6,262 nt of DNA from contig JABSRK010000224.1 of the NCBI GenBank assembly GCA_013213915.1, positions 1 to 6,262 on the forward strand. The letters run 5' to 3'. The DNA is from Planctomycetota bacterium (GTDB lineage Bacteria; Planctomycetota; GCA-002687715). Under the pieces are notes generated by a model. That model saw nothing but the letters and a program-made list of their open reading frames with translations, made no database searches and was not told the origin of the DNA. Shown here in pieces: positions 1-5,887 of this stretch. Position 1 is the stretch's first letter; every line of letters begins with the position of its first letter. The translations under genes were made by a program, and so were the position numbers.

Positions 1-402
1 GGTTGGTGCGCGTGGTGCCTCGTCGCTGTTCGTCATGAATCGGGCCTCGCGATCTCGGATTTTCGACGCACGTGTCGTACGTTCTTCGTGCGGCATGAGG
101 CAGCTGCCGGGGCCGGTTCGATGGCGGACCACGTGGTCGCGAGCTACCGCAACGGGGGATTCTCCCAGGGGCTGGAGTGGGACGGTCGGTATCTGTACGA
201 GGCGGAAAACCGGCTGGGCGTTGATGTCATGAACGAACTTGATCTCGGCCTGTTGCTCGAGACCGCCGACTCTCGCAAGGCCACGCGCCGGCAGTACGCG
301 GCGCCGCATCGCGGCGTCGAGGACCTGGCGTGGGACGGCCACGCCATGTACACGTCCGACGAGGTGTCATTCCGCTTCTACCGAACGGAGCTGCCCGCAT
401 GA
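1..402 (+). CDS. C-terminal fragment of a beta-propeller-like protein (5' end outside window)
   Basis: The frame is open from base 1 to a TGA at 400-402, giving 133 residues with no stop, so the gene probably starts upstream. Two copies of a blade-like motif are visible: GLEWDGRYLYEAEN near residues 57-70 and DLAWDGHAMYTSDE near 108-121, with the WDG triplets 51 residues apart. That spacing and the W-D-G-x-x-hydrophobic-Y pattern fit consecutive blades of a six- or seven-bladed propeller, here the last two. No catalytic residues or membrane segment are visible, so the function is unknown. The first 35-40 residues look less protein-like than the rest, and frame 2 over bases 2-80 may be the true frame there. 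If the gene instead starts inside the window, GTG 88 and ATG 121 are candidates, neither with a good ribosome binding site. The stop overlaps the next gene's start (ATGA), implying coupled translation. Confidence 0.6.
   Translation, partial: GWCAWCLVAVRHESGLAISDFRRTCRTFFVRHEAAAGAGSMADHVVASYRNGGFSQGLEWDGRYLYEAENRLGVDVMNELDLGLLLETADSRKATRRQYAAPHRGVEDLAWDGHAMYTSDEVSFRFYRTELPA
387..390 (+). promoter_or_regulatory. Ribosome binding site for the CDP-alcohol phosphatidyltransferase
   Basis: GGAG lies 8 bases upstream of ATG 399, inside the 3' end of the preceding gene. It supports ATG 399 over upstream in-frame starts such as the one at 330, which would overlap the previous gene by about 70 bases. 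Confidence 0.6.
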
Positions 403-944
403 GCTCGCGTCCCTTCCTCGTCGCACAGGGTCTGAGCGCGTTGCGCATACCGCTGTCCGTGGGTGCTTGCTGGTGCACCATGGAGGGCTGGTGGTGGGCG
501 GCCCTCGCCTTGATGCTTGCCTCCGAGTTCACCGACATTGCCGACGGACAAGTGGCTCGGCGGTTCGGTGTCCAGTCCCCGTTTGGCGCCGTGTTCGATC
601 CGTACTGTGACTCCATCAGCAGGTTGATCGTCTACTACGGGCTGGCTGCGGCTGGATTCGTGCCGGCGTGGCTGGTGCTCTTGATGGCCGTGCGCGACGT
701 CTCCATCGCCTATGTAAGACTCGGCCAGGAGCGAGTTGGCCTCGATTGCTCGGCGCGCATCAGTGGCAAGCTCAAGGCCATCGTGCAAGGATGCGCCGCC
801 GTCTTGCTCGTAGGCTTCTCGGCCCTGGGCGTGGAGATCCCCTGGTTCCAGACCCTGGCTTTGTGGTCTGTGGCGACGGTGACCCTGTGGTCGCTTGTCG
901 ACTACACCATGGGGCTAGTGAACGGAGTGCGCGCGAAGAGGTAG
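399..944 (+). CDS. CDP-alcohol phosphatidyltransferase family membrane enzyme
   Basis: This 181-residue protein transfers a phosphatidyl group from a CDP-lipid, typically CDP-diacylglycerol, to an alcohol, releasing CMP at the cytoplasmic face of the membrane. The family signature D-x2-D-G-x2-A-R-x8-G-x3-D-x3-D is complete: D46, D49, G50, A53, R54, G63, D67 and D71. These aspartates bind the divalent metals and CDP and position the attacking hydroxyl. Hydrophobic stretches near residues 9-26, 30-44, 75-106 (probably two spans), 126-143 and 150-168 fit the usual six-helix fold, and the length is normal. SGKLKA at 122-127 resembles the conserved G-K-x-K segment after the active-site helices in PgsA-type members. 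The acceptor alcohol (glycerol phosphate, inositol phosphate, serine or other) cannot be assigned. The start overlaps the upstream stop by 4 bases, so the two genes are probably co-transcribed. The family call is firm; any narrower name would be a guess. Confidence 0.93.
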   Translation: MSSRPFLVAQGLSALRIPLSVGACWCTMEGWWWAALALMLASEFTDIADGQVARRFGVQSPFGAVFDPYCDSISRLIVYYGLAAAGFVPAWLVLLMAVRDVSIAYVRLGQERVGLDCSARISGKLKAIVQGCAAVLLVGFSALGVEIPWFQTLALWSVATVTLWSLVDYTMGLVNGVRAKR

Positions 945-946
945 AC

Positions 947-959
947 CGGCGCTTCGCCG
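947..959. terminator. Short GC hairpin between convergent stop codons
   Basis: CGGCG (947-951) and CGCCG (955-959) form a perfect 5-bp stem with a CTT loop. It fills almost all of the 16-base gap between the stops of the phosphatidyltransferase and the minus-strand GT2 gene. There is no T-run on either side, so it is at best a weak bidirectional terminator or a transcript end-stabilising hairpin. A chance hairpin is possible in DNA this GC-rich. Confidence 0.3.
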
Positions 960-960
960 A

Positions 961-2031
961 TCACTTCAGCAGCGGGCGGAGGGCGCGGTACAGGCCGTTC
1001 AGCACACGCTCGAGCAACCGACGCATGGCGGCGACGGATCCCGTTGCCGCCATGACGCCCGGGTGCAGCGGCAACGCGCCACCTTGCATGATCTCGGCGT
1101 CATTCACGACTCGTCGTGACTGGATCTCTTCACGTTTGCGCAGCGTACGCGCGAGATGGGTGAGGTTCCATCGGAGGCCCTGGAAGTACGGCTCGGCCCA
1201 GCCCTTGGCCAAGACGAACGTGAGCTGCGCCACCTCGTGGAGGATCCAGATCGGAGCGAGGACGAGCATGGTGCGTCCTTGGATGTTCCGTAACCCGAAG
1301 AGGTGGCGGTTCTTGGAGGTGAGGTAGGCGCGGCGCTCCGGGTACCGGTGGCCCCTGCGGAAGCTGAGGTTCTCGGTCCCGCCTAGATGGTCGATACGGG
1401 CGGCCGGGACCGATGAGAGGGGCCCGCCAAGGATGCGCATGCGGGTCCCGAAATCGTGGTCCTCGTAGTAGAAGAAGTAGTCCTCCTCGAATCCGGCGAT
1501 GGACAGCGCGACCTCGCGTCGGAACATCATCGCCGTACCCATGAGGCTCTGGACGGGCTCCGGGTCGCGCGGGGCGGTGTCGACGGGGACATGGCCGTTC
1601 AGCAGCCACATCTGGCCCGTAAAGTGCGTCCGGGCGCCGTCGCAATGCACCAGGGGTGGTTCGCCACGAAGGATGACGCGCGGCATGACGCCTACGAGGC
1701 CGGCGTCAGCTTCGAGCATCTCTACCATCGGTTCGATGGCATCTGGGAACGGTTGACCGTCGTTGTCGAGCAGCAGTACGAGATCGCCGGTCGCTGTCCG
1801 GATACCGGCGTTCCGGGTGGGGGAGGGGCCGCGGTTCACGTCGCTGGTGACGAGCTTCACCTCAGGGTAGTTGTGGCGCATCAAGAGCCGGCTGCCGTCA
1901 CGCGACGCGTCGTCCGACACGATGATCTCGTGAAACGGGTAGCCGGTTGCCCGGAGCGCGTTCATCATCCCCGGGAGGTACTGCTCGCCGTCGAAGTTGG
2001 TGACGACCACTGAGAGCGAAGCCATGCTCAC
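961..2031 (-). CDS. Glycosyltransferase family 2 (COG1216/rhamnosyltransferase-like)
   Basis: This 356-residue GT-A fold enzyme probably adds a sugar from a nucleotide-sugar donor to a surface glycan or glycolipid at the inner membrane. The first strand is SVVVTNFDGEQYL (residues 7-19). IIVSDDASRDGS (36-47) is the nucleotide-binding segment, and NRGPSPTRNAG (66-76) is the typical GT2 loop. LLLDND ending at 91 holds the metal-binding DxD equivalent (D89, D91). YYEDHDFGTRMR (188-199) supplies the likely catalytic acid. A hydrophobic segment near 254-276 may bind the membrane, and about 80 residues follow it. The gene starts at GTG 2031, whose GTGA overlaps the stop of the GT4 gene; ATG 2025, two codons in, is an alternative. 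No strong ribosome binding site is visible, which fits translational coupling. Donor, acceptor and linkage are unknown. It is the last gene of a two-gene minus-strand operon. Confidence 0.9.
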   Translation of the reverse strand: MSMASLSVVVTNFDGEQYLPGMMNALRATGYPFHEIIVSDDASRDGSRLLMRHNYPEVKLVTSDVNRGPSPTRNAGIRTATGDLVLLLDNDGQPFPDAIEPMVEMLEADAGLVGVMPRVILRGEPPLVHCDGARTHFTGQMWLLNGHVPVDTAPRDPEPVQSLMGTAMMFRREVALSIAGFEEDYFFYYEDHDFGTRMRILGGPLSSVPAARIDHLGGTENLSFRRGHRYPERRAYLTSKNRHLFGLRNIQGRTMLVLAPIWILHEVAQLTFVLAKGWAEPYFQGLRWNLTHLARTLRKREEIQSRRVVNDAEIMQGGALPLHPGVMAATGSVAAMRRLLERVLNGLYRALRPLLK

Positions 2032-3287
2032 ACGCTTGCGTCCGCGTAGTGCGACTGGCCGTTCAGTTGCAAGGAGTCGTAGAGTCGGCCGACACGGCCG
2101 AGCATGGCGTCGAGGTCGAAGCGGTTGGCTGTTCTGTGCGCGCCACTCGCGATCGTCGCGGAGAGTCCCCGGTCGCGCAGGCAGTGAAGGATGCCGTGTG
2201 CGAACGCCGCCTCGTCGCCGTCGGGTACGACGTAGCCGTTCTCAAGGTGGTTGAGGACATCTCCGCTACCACCTTCGAACGCGACGATCGCCTTGCCTGC
2301 CGCCATGTAGTTCAGGAGCTTGAGCGGGAAGCCGACGCAATTGTCTCGCGGGAGAACGACGACATCAGCGGCGGCGAGGAAGGTCCGTACCTCGTTGAAC
2401 GGGCGTTCGCCGGCGAACATCACCCGATCGGTGATGCCGAGTCTTTCCACCATGCGCTGGTACCCGGATGTGGGGCGCCCGACGATCACCAGCCGGCTTT
2501 CCCGATTCTGCTTTGCCACGGTGGTGAAGGCGCGCAGCAGGTTATCGACGCCCTGGAACGGGGCGAGGTTGCCGGTGTACAGGACGGTGGGGGCGTCGGA
2601 GAGCCCGAGCGTCGCGCGGGCCTCATCGGTCGGGATCGTGGGAAACTCCCCGGCGTTCACGCCCATGGGGATGACCGTGATCTTGGAGGGCGGGACTCCC
2701 ATCTGCGCGATGAAGCCACCGAGCCGGTCCGACACCGTGACGACGTGGTCGCACCAGCGTGGAATGCCCGAGTCCAGGATGTCGCACGCGACCTTCTTCA
2801 CCAGCTTTGGCACTCGGAAGTTGTAGTCCAGAAGTTCGTCCTTGAGCGACGTGTGCGCGTCGTAGATCACCTGGACGCCCCCGATCAGCCGTTTCACGGC
2901 GAGGGCGCACAATGCCCCCTCGAAGTGGTGGGCGTGGATGACTCGGATTCCGAAAGTGCGGACCACTTCCAGGAGGCGTGCCACCAAGAGCGGGTCGAGC
3001 AGCAGGAGCTTGACGTAATTCGGGCCGGCGCTGAAGTCCTGGTAGAACCGGACGGGGCGAATCCGGTGGACCGTCATGCCCGGCAGGGGATGCTCGGTTC
3101 CGATGTGGTAGGTGACCACGTGTACGTCGTATCCCAACTCGACGAGCGCTTCGCCCATCTGTTGAACCCGGATCGGCGTCCCCCGGTTGGCGGGGAAAGG
3201 ACACGCGGCGACCATCGCGACCGGCAGCCGTCCCCCGAGTGCGAGGATCTGCCGCTGACGGTACTCTCCCTCCGTGGTGTCAGGCAT
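2028..3287 (-). CDS. Glycosyltransferase family 4 (GT-B fold)
   Basis: From ATG 3287 this is a 419-residue GT-B enzyme, close to the usual GT4 length. The N-terminal half has VAMVAACPFPANRGTPIRVQ (23-42), the first strand with its glycine-containing loop, then LGYDVHVVTY (51-60) and VIHAHHFEGAL (117-127), typical of the acceptor domain. The donor domain includes VTVSDRLGGF (183-192), VIPMGVN (205-211), VLYTGNLAPFQGVDNLLRAF (235-254) and GFPLKLLNYMAAGKAIVAF (319-337). The last is the position of the EX7E donor motif, yet both glutamates are absent (V318 and N326 by alignment to the usual EGFGLP..EAMA pattern). K323 and the GFPLK loop remain. A longer reading to 3410 adds 41 low-complexity residues overlapping the divergent GT2 gene and is unlikely. 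The stop overlaps the next gene's GTG, so the pair is probably one transcript. Sugar donor and acceptor are unknown. Confidence 0.9.
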   Translation of the reverse strand: MPDTTEGEYRQRQILALGGRLPVAMVAACPFPANRGTPIRVQQMGEALVELGYDVHVVTYHIGTEHPLPGMTVHRIRPVRFYQDFSAGPNYVKLLLLDPLLVARLLEVVRTFGIRVIHAHHFEGALCALAVKRLIGGVQVIYDAHTSLKDELLDYNFRVPKLVKKVACDILDSGIPRWCDHVVTVSDRLGGFIAQMGVPPSKITVIPMGVNAGEFPTIPTDEARATLGLSDAPTVLYTGNLAPFQGVDNLLRAFTTVAKQNRESRLVIVGRPTSGYQRMVERLGITDRVMFAGERPFNEVRTFLAAADVVVLPRDNCVGFPLKLLNYMAAGKAIVAFEGGSGDVLNHLENGYVVPDGDEAAFAHGILHCLRDRGLSATIASGAHRTANRFDLDAMLGRVGRLYDSLQLNGQSHYADASV

Positions 3288-3340
3288 AGGAAGACGACGT
3301 CCCCCGTTCGTGATGATAGGCTCTTCCCGCGGATACGTCG
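3288..3340. promoter_or_regulatory. Divergent intergenic region between GT4 and GT2 genes
   Basis: These 53 bases separate the proposed starts of two head-to-head glycosyltransferase genes. Any promoters must lie here or reach into the opposing coding regions. I found no convincing -35/-10 pair on either strand. A G-rich run (GGGGGA, minus strand, 3305-3300) sits 12 bases before ATG 3287, too far for a strong ribosome binding site. Confidence 0.35.
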
Positions 3341-4267
3341 ATGATCGGGAGGGAAGTGGAAACGACCATAATCGTGCCCTGCTACCGGGCCGAACCCACG
3401 CTGCCTGCATGTCTCGACGCGTTGGCCGCGCAGGAGGGAGATCTTGCGTACGAGGTGGTGGTCGTCGAGAACGGCTCCGATGATCAGAGCCTCGCGATCG
3501 CGGAGGCGGCGGCGAACGAGCACCCCGGCCTCGTTCGCGTCATTCAGGAGGCGCGGCCCGGCGCGTACGCGGCGCGCAATCGCGGGTTGGAGGCTGCCCG
3601 CGGCGCGTACGTTCTGTTCACAGACGCGGACTGTCGGCCGTCTTCCGGCTGGGTCAGTCGTATGCTTGACGAGCTGCGTGATGCGGCGGTGCTCATGGTC
3701 GGCGGCGAGGTCTTGGCTGAATCGGGGCAGGCGTCCGTGGTCGCGCGCTATTCAGCCCGTCAGAACGTCCTCTCTCAGGCGCACACGCTCCGTCACCCGC
3801 GGGGCCCGTTCCTCCAGACAGCCAACCTCGGGGTCCGGCTCAAAGATGCGCGGGCCGTGGGTTTCGACGACTCGCTCTACTCGGGGGGAGATGCGGACTT
3901 CTGCTGGCGGTTACGCGACCACCGCCCGGATGGTGCCCTGAGGCTCGTGGGCGGCGCTGTCGTCCATCACACTCACCGTGAGACGCTGGGGGATCTGTAC
4001 CGGCAGTATCGGCGGTATGGACAGTCGGACGTGCTGCTCTCGAAGAAGCACGGTGTCTCTTTGCCGCACAGCACCGTGAAGCTGATCCTGGACGTGCTCC
4101 GCGTCCTGCTGGCCCCCGTCCTCGCGCTGCTGCTGAGCCCGTTCGCGTTGCTGATGCGCGACGCGGTGATCGCGCTGTCGCCCCTGCTGCGTGCCGTACG
4201 CGTCGCCGGGCGGCGTTGGGGTCAGGTCCAGGCGTTGTTCATGCGCCAACGCTTGCATCGGGCGTAG
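3341..4267 (+). CDS. Glycosyltransferase family 2 with C-terminal membrane helix
   Basis: This 308-residue GT-A enzyme probably acts at the inner membrane on a surface glycan. TTIIVPCYRAEPTLPACLDA (residues 8-27) is the first strand and helix. EVVVVENGSDD (38-48) is the nucleotide-binding segment. RPGAYAARNRGLEAARG (72-88) is the characteristic GT2 loop. VLFTDADC (91-98) holds the metal-binding DAD (95-97). SGGDADFCWRLR (181-192) holds the likely catalytic acid and arginine, followed by VHHTHRETLGDLYRQYRRYG (208-227). A long hydrophobic stretch (about 247-272) is a probable membrane helix or hairpin, with a basic tail after it. ATG 3341 is used here but lacks a ribosome binding site; GTG 3356, five codons later, has GGGAGG only 3 bases upstream. 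Both keep the whole catalytic domain. It diverges from the GT4 gene and converges on the isomerase gene. It is a different GT2 subtype from the minus-strand one, so the two are not recent duplicates. Confidence 0.9.
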   Translation: MIGREVETTIIVPCYRAEPTLPACLDALAAQEGDLAYEVVVVENGSDDQSLAIAEAAANEHPGLVRVIQEARPGAYAARNRGLEAARGAYVLFTDADCRPSSGWVSRMLDELRDAAVLMVGGEVLAESGQASVVARYSARQNVLSQAHTLRHPRGPFLQTANLGVRLKDARAVGFDDSLYSGGDADFCWRLRDHRPDGALRLVGGAVVHHTHRETLGDLYRQYRRYGQSDVLLSKKHGVSLPHSTVKLILDVLRVLLAPVLALLLSPFALLMRDAVIALSPLLRAVRVAGRRWGQVQALFMRQRLHRA

Positions 4268-4294
4268 CCGCGGCGACGGTGTCAGGCGTTGCGG
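4268..4294. terminator. Weak hairpin in the convergent GT2/isomerase gap
   Basis: CCGCGGC (4268-4274) can pair with GTTGCGG (4288-4294) through two G-U pairs, leaving a 13-base loop, directly after the GT2 stop. No T-run follows. It occupies most of the 35-base gap between convergent stops, so it may help end transcription, but it may also be chance. Confidence 0.2.
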
Positions 4295-4302
4295 ATCAGG
4301 GC

Positions 4303-5712
4303 CTACTCGCGCGAGAAGTCGATTCCGATCTTCGCGGCGCTGTAAGCCTTGCTGAAGACTCGCTTCGCGAGGAAGCGCCGAAGGTCGGCTTGGACCCCTT
4401 CGTCCTCGAGCGGTGGCGCCGGGTCTTTCCGGATCAACTTCACCAGGTGCCAACCCGATCGGGTGCGCACGGGTTTGGAAACCTCGCCGACCCCGAGCTT
4501 CTCGGCACATGCGACGATGGCTTCCTCGAAGATGCTCCGTTCCGGCGTGAACGTGGGGAGTCGTCCGCCCTTTCCCTTGGTCGCCTTGTCCCCGCTCCAG
4601 ACGCGAGCGAGTTGGTCGAACTTCACGCCCTTGTCGAGCTCGGACAGGACGTGCTCCGCTCGGGTTCGAGCAACCGCGAAGGAGGAAATCCCGGTCTTCT
4701 GCCGGATCTCCACGTCGCTCGCTTCGATGAGGATGTGGGCACAGGTAAGTTGGGGGCCGAAGCGCCGAATGTGCTTCGCATAGGCCTCTTTCAACTGCGT
4801 CGGCGTGAACCACGAGCGCGCGATGATCCCGAGCGCGGTGTTGACGCGGAAGCCGAGGGAGGACCGCAGGGTCACCGGGTCGAGACCCGTCTGTTGCTTG
4901 ACGATCTCCTCGTACGGGATGCCCTTGTACCGTGGATTGGCGTTGAATTTCTGCTTGCGGTAGGCCCACTCCCGCAACAGGTCCGCTTCGGTGATCTGCA
5001 ATTGCCGCGTCGCGAGGATCCGGACGATCAGTTTCTCCTGGAGGATGTCTTCGATGGTCTTTGCGATCTCCTGATCTTCGAGCTTGACGAGGATGTCGTC
5101 AGCGAAGGCCTTCGAGGTGATGCGGTGCCCATCGACCGTCGCGACGACGCCCTTGGGCAGGCGGTTCGGCGGGACGACGATCTTGGCGCTCTTTCGCTGG
5201 TCTTGTAGCCAGGCTGTGCGGTGCAGGTTCGGGATCGGCTTGTCCGCTGGGATGCGCCCGCTGGTCCGGACGAGTTTGTCCAGCGCGGCGACGCGACGGA
5301 GCTTCTTCTGGAAGAGGTCCATGGGGACCCCGTTATTACGGAGTTCTTCCTCCAGGCTCTGGCCACGTGCCTTGAGGGCGGCGCTGACGGCGTCGATCTG
5401 CGCCTGGACATCCTCGTCGCTGACCGAGATACCGTGCTTGGTCATGGCGCGGACGATGAGGTACTCGTCGATGAGGGCCTGGACGACGGGCAAGCCGACG
5501 CCAGTGGGGCGTGTCTGCTGCTGCGCCAGCTCTTCGAAGAAGTCCTCTTCCGTGACGGGCATCCCGTCGATGATGGCGATGGAACCGGTGGGGACGTTCT
5601 CACCCCGGCGAAGCGGGTGCTTGTCCTGCCCGCCGTCCTTTTGAGCCGGCGCGGAACCGCCGATCGCTAGTGCGATCGTGAGGGCGCAGGCGACACATCG
5701 GGTGGACATCAT
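4303..5712 (-). CDS. Secreted PpiC/SurA-type peptidyl-prolyl cis-trans isomerase with two N-terminal chaperone-like modules
   Basis: This 469-residue protein is exported and probably helps fold or escort envelope proteins by proline isomerisation. Residues 1 to about 23 form a signal peptide, with a hydrophobic core after R5 and likely cleavage after APA; there is no lipobox cysteine. Two related modules follow, at about 44-150 and 188-300. Each opens with a [AI]-x-[IV]-D-G strand (IAIIDG, VATVDG), contains an E-x-LIVR helix (82-88, 226-231), and resembles the SurA/PrsA N-terminal fold. The parvulin domain is at about 322-428: CAHILIEA with H326, VWSGDKATKGKGG with D375 and the Gly pair, FEEA (395-398), and VRTRSGWHLVKL with H422. 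The core histidines are present, so it is probably active. A short helical tail ends the protein. GGGAG lies 7 bases before ATG 5712, supporting that start over ATG 5709. Known relatives include SurA, PrsA and PpiD; orthology to any one is not claimed. Confidence 0.9.
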   Translation of the reverse strand: MMSTRCVACALTIALAIGGSAPAQKDGGQDKHPLRRGENVPTGSIAIIDGMPVTEEDFFEELAQQQTRPTGVGLPVVQALIDEYLIVRAMTKHGISVSDEDVQAQIDAVSAALKARGQSLEEELRNNGVPMDLFQKKLRRVAALDKLVRTSGRIPADKPIPNLHRTAWLQDQRKSAKIVVPPNRLPKGVVATVDGHRITSKAFADDILVKLEDQEIAKTIEDILQEKLIVRILATRQLQITEADLLREWAYRKQKFNANPRYKGIPYEEIVKQQTGLDPVTLRSSLGFRVNTALGIIARSWFTPTQLKEAYAKHIRRFGPQLTCAHILIEASDVEIRQKTGISSFAVARTRAEHVLSELDKGVKFDQLARVWSGDKATKGKGGRLPTFTPERSIFEEAIVACAEKLGVGEVSKPVRTRSGWHLVKLIRKDPAPPLEDEGVQADLRRFLAKRVFSKAYSAAKIGIDFSRE

Positions 5713-5719
5713 GGCTCGA

Positions 5720-5724
5720 CTCCC
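5720..5724 (-). promoter_or_regulatory. Ribosome binding site for the isomerase gene
   Basis: GGGAG on the minus strand sits 7 bases upstream of ATG 5712 and 10 bases upstream of the adjacent ATG 5709, favouring the first of the two consecutive ATG codons. Confidence 0.6.
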
Positions 5725-5873
5725 GTGGGGATACCGCGCCTTGGACGATTCCTGGCAGCCCTTTCGTCCCCGGCGCGAGGGCCAACCCTATCGGGAGGAA
5801 GATCCGTCTTCATCGGTGGGGCCCAAAATGTTTCCAGGTTGCCGACTTATCCAGCCGATGACCCTAATGAGAC

Positions 5874-5877
5874 GGAG
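5874..5877 (+). promoter_or_regulatory. Ribosome binding site for the right-hand secreted-protein gene
   Basis: GGAG lies 10 bases before ATG 5888, slightly long but acceptable spacing. The codons just after this ATG encode a signal peptide, which independently supports the start. Confidence 0.45.
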
Positions 5878-5887
5878 ACGTAACCCT

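Larger units (their letters stand above)
5713..5887. promoter_or_regulatory. Divergent intergenic region, likely two promoters
   Basis: These 175 bases lie between the head-to-head starts of the isomerase and the right-hand secreted-protein gene, so both promoters are expected here. It has ribosome binding sites at each end. The middle (about 5820-5870) is more AT-containing than the surrounding DNA, but no sigma-70-like pair is good enough to call. No operator-like inverted repeat was recognised. Confidence 0.4.

Noticed and set aside
2049..3344. A 431-codon plus-strand open frame opposite the GT4 gene
   Set aside because: It lies wholly antisense to a gene with clear GT4 motifs. Its translation is charged, low in hydrophobic structure and shows no family motif. 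Long antisense frames are expected in GC-rich DNA where stops are rare.
3560..3611. Repeated 10-mer GGCGCGTACG, two copies 42 bases apart
   Set aside because: Both copies encode Gly-Ala-Tyr in the same frame within conserved GT2 segments, so coding and GC bias explain them.
4306..4315. Ten-base palindrome CTCGCGCGAG at the end of the isomerase gene
   Set aside because: It is inside the last codons (Ser-Arg-Glu), is single-copy as far as I could see, and such GC palindromes are frequent by chance here.
3911..4969. A 352-codon minus-strand open frame spanning the GT2 3' end and the isomerase 3' part
   Set aside because: It crosses two well-supported genes on different strands and is rich in Arg, Pro and Gln with no recognisable domain, as expected of an off-frame reading.
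4216..5208. A 330-codon plus-strand open frame opposite the isomerase
   Set aside because: It is antisense to the parvulin domain and second N-terminal module. Its Leu/Glu/Asp-rich translation reflects the complementary codons rather than a protein family.
5839..5868. TTGCCG and CCTAAT with 18-base spacing as a sigma-70-like promoter for the gene at 5888
   Set aside because: Each box matches consensus at only four of six positions, and the implied start of transcription would fall on or next to the ribosome binding site, leaving almost no leader.
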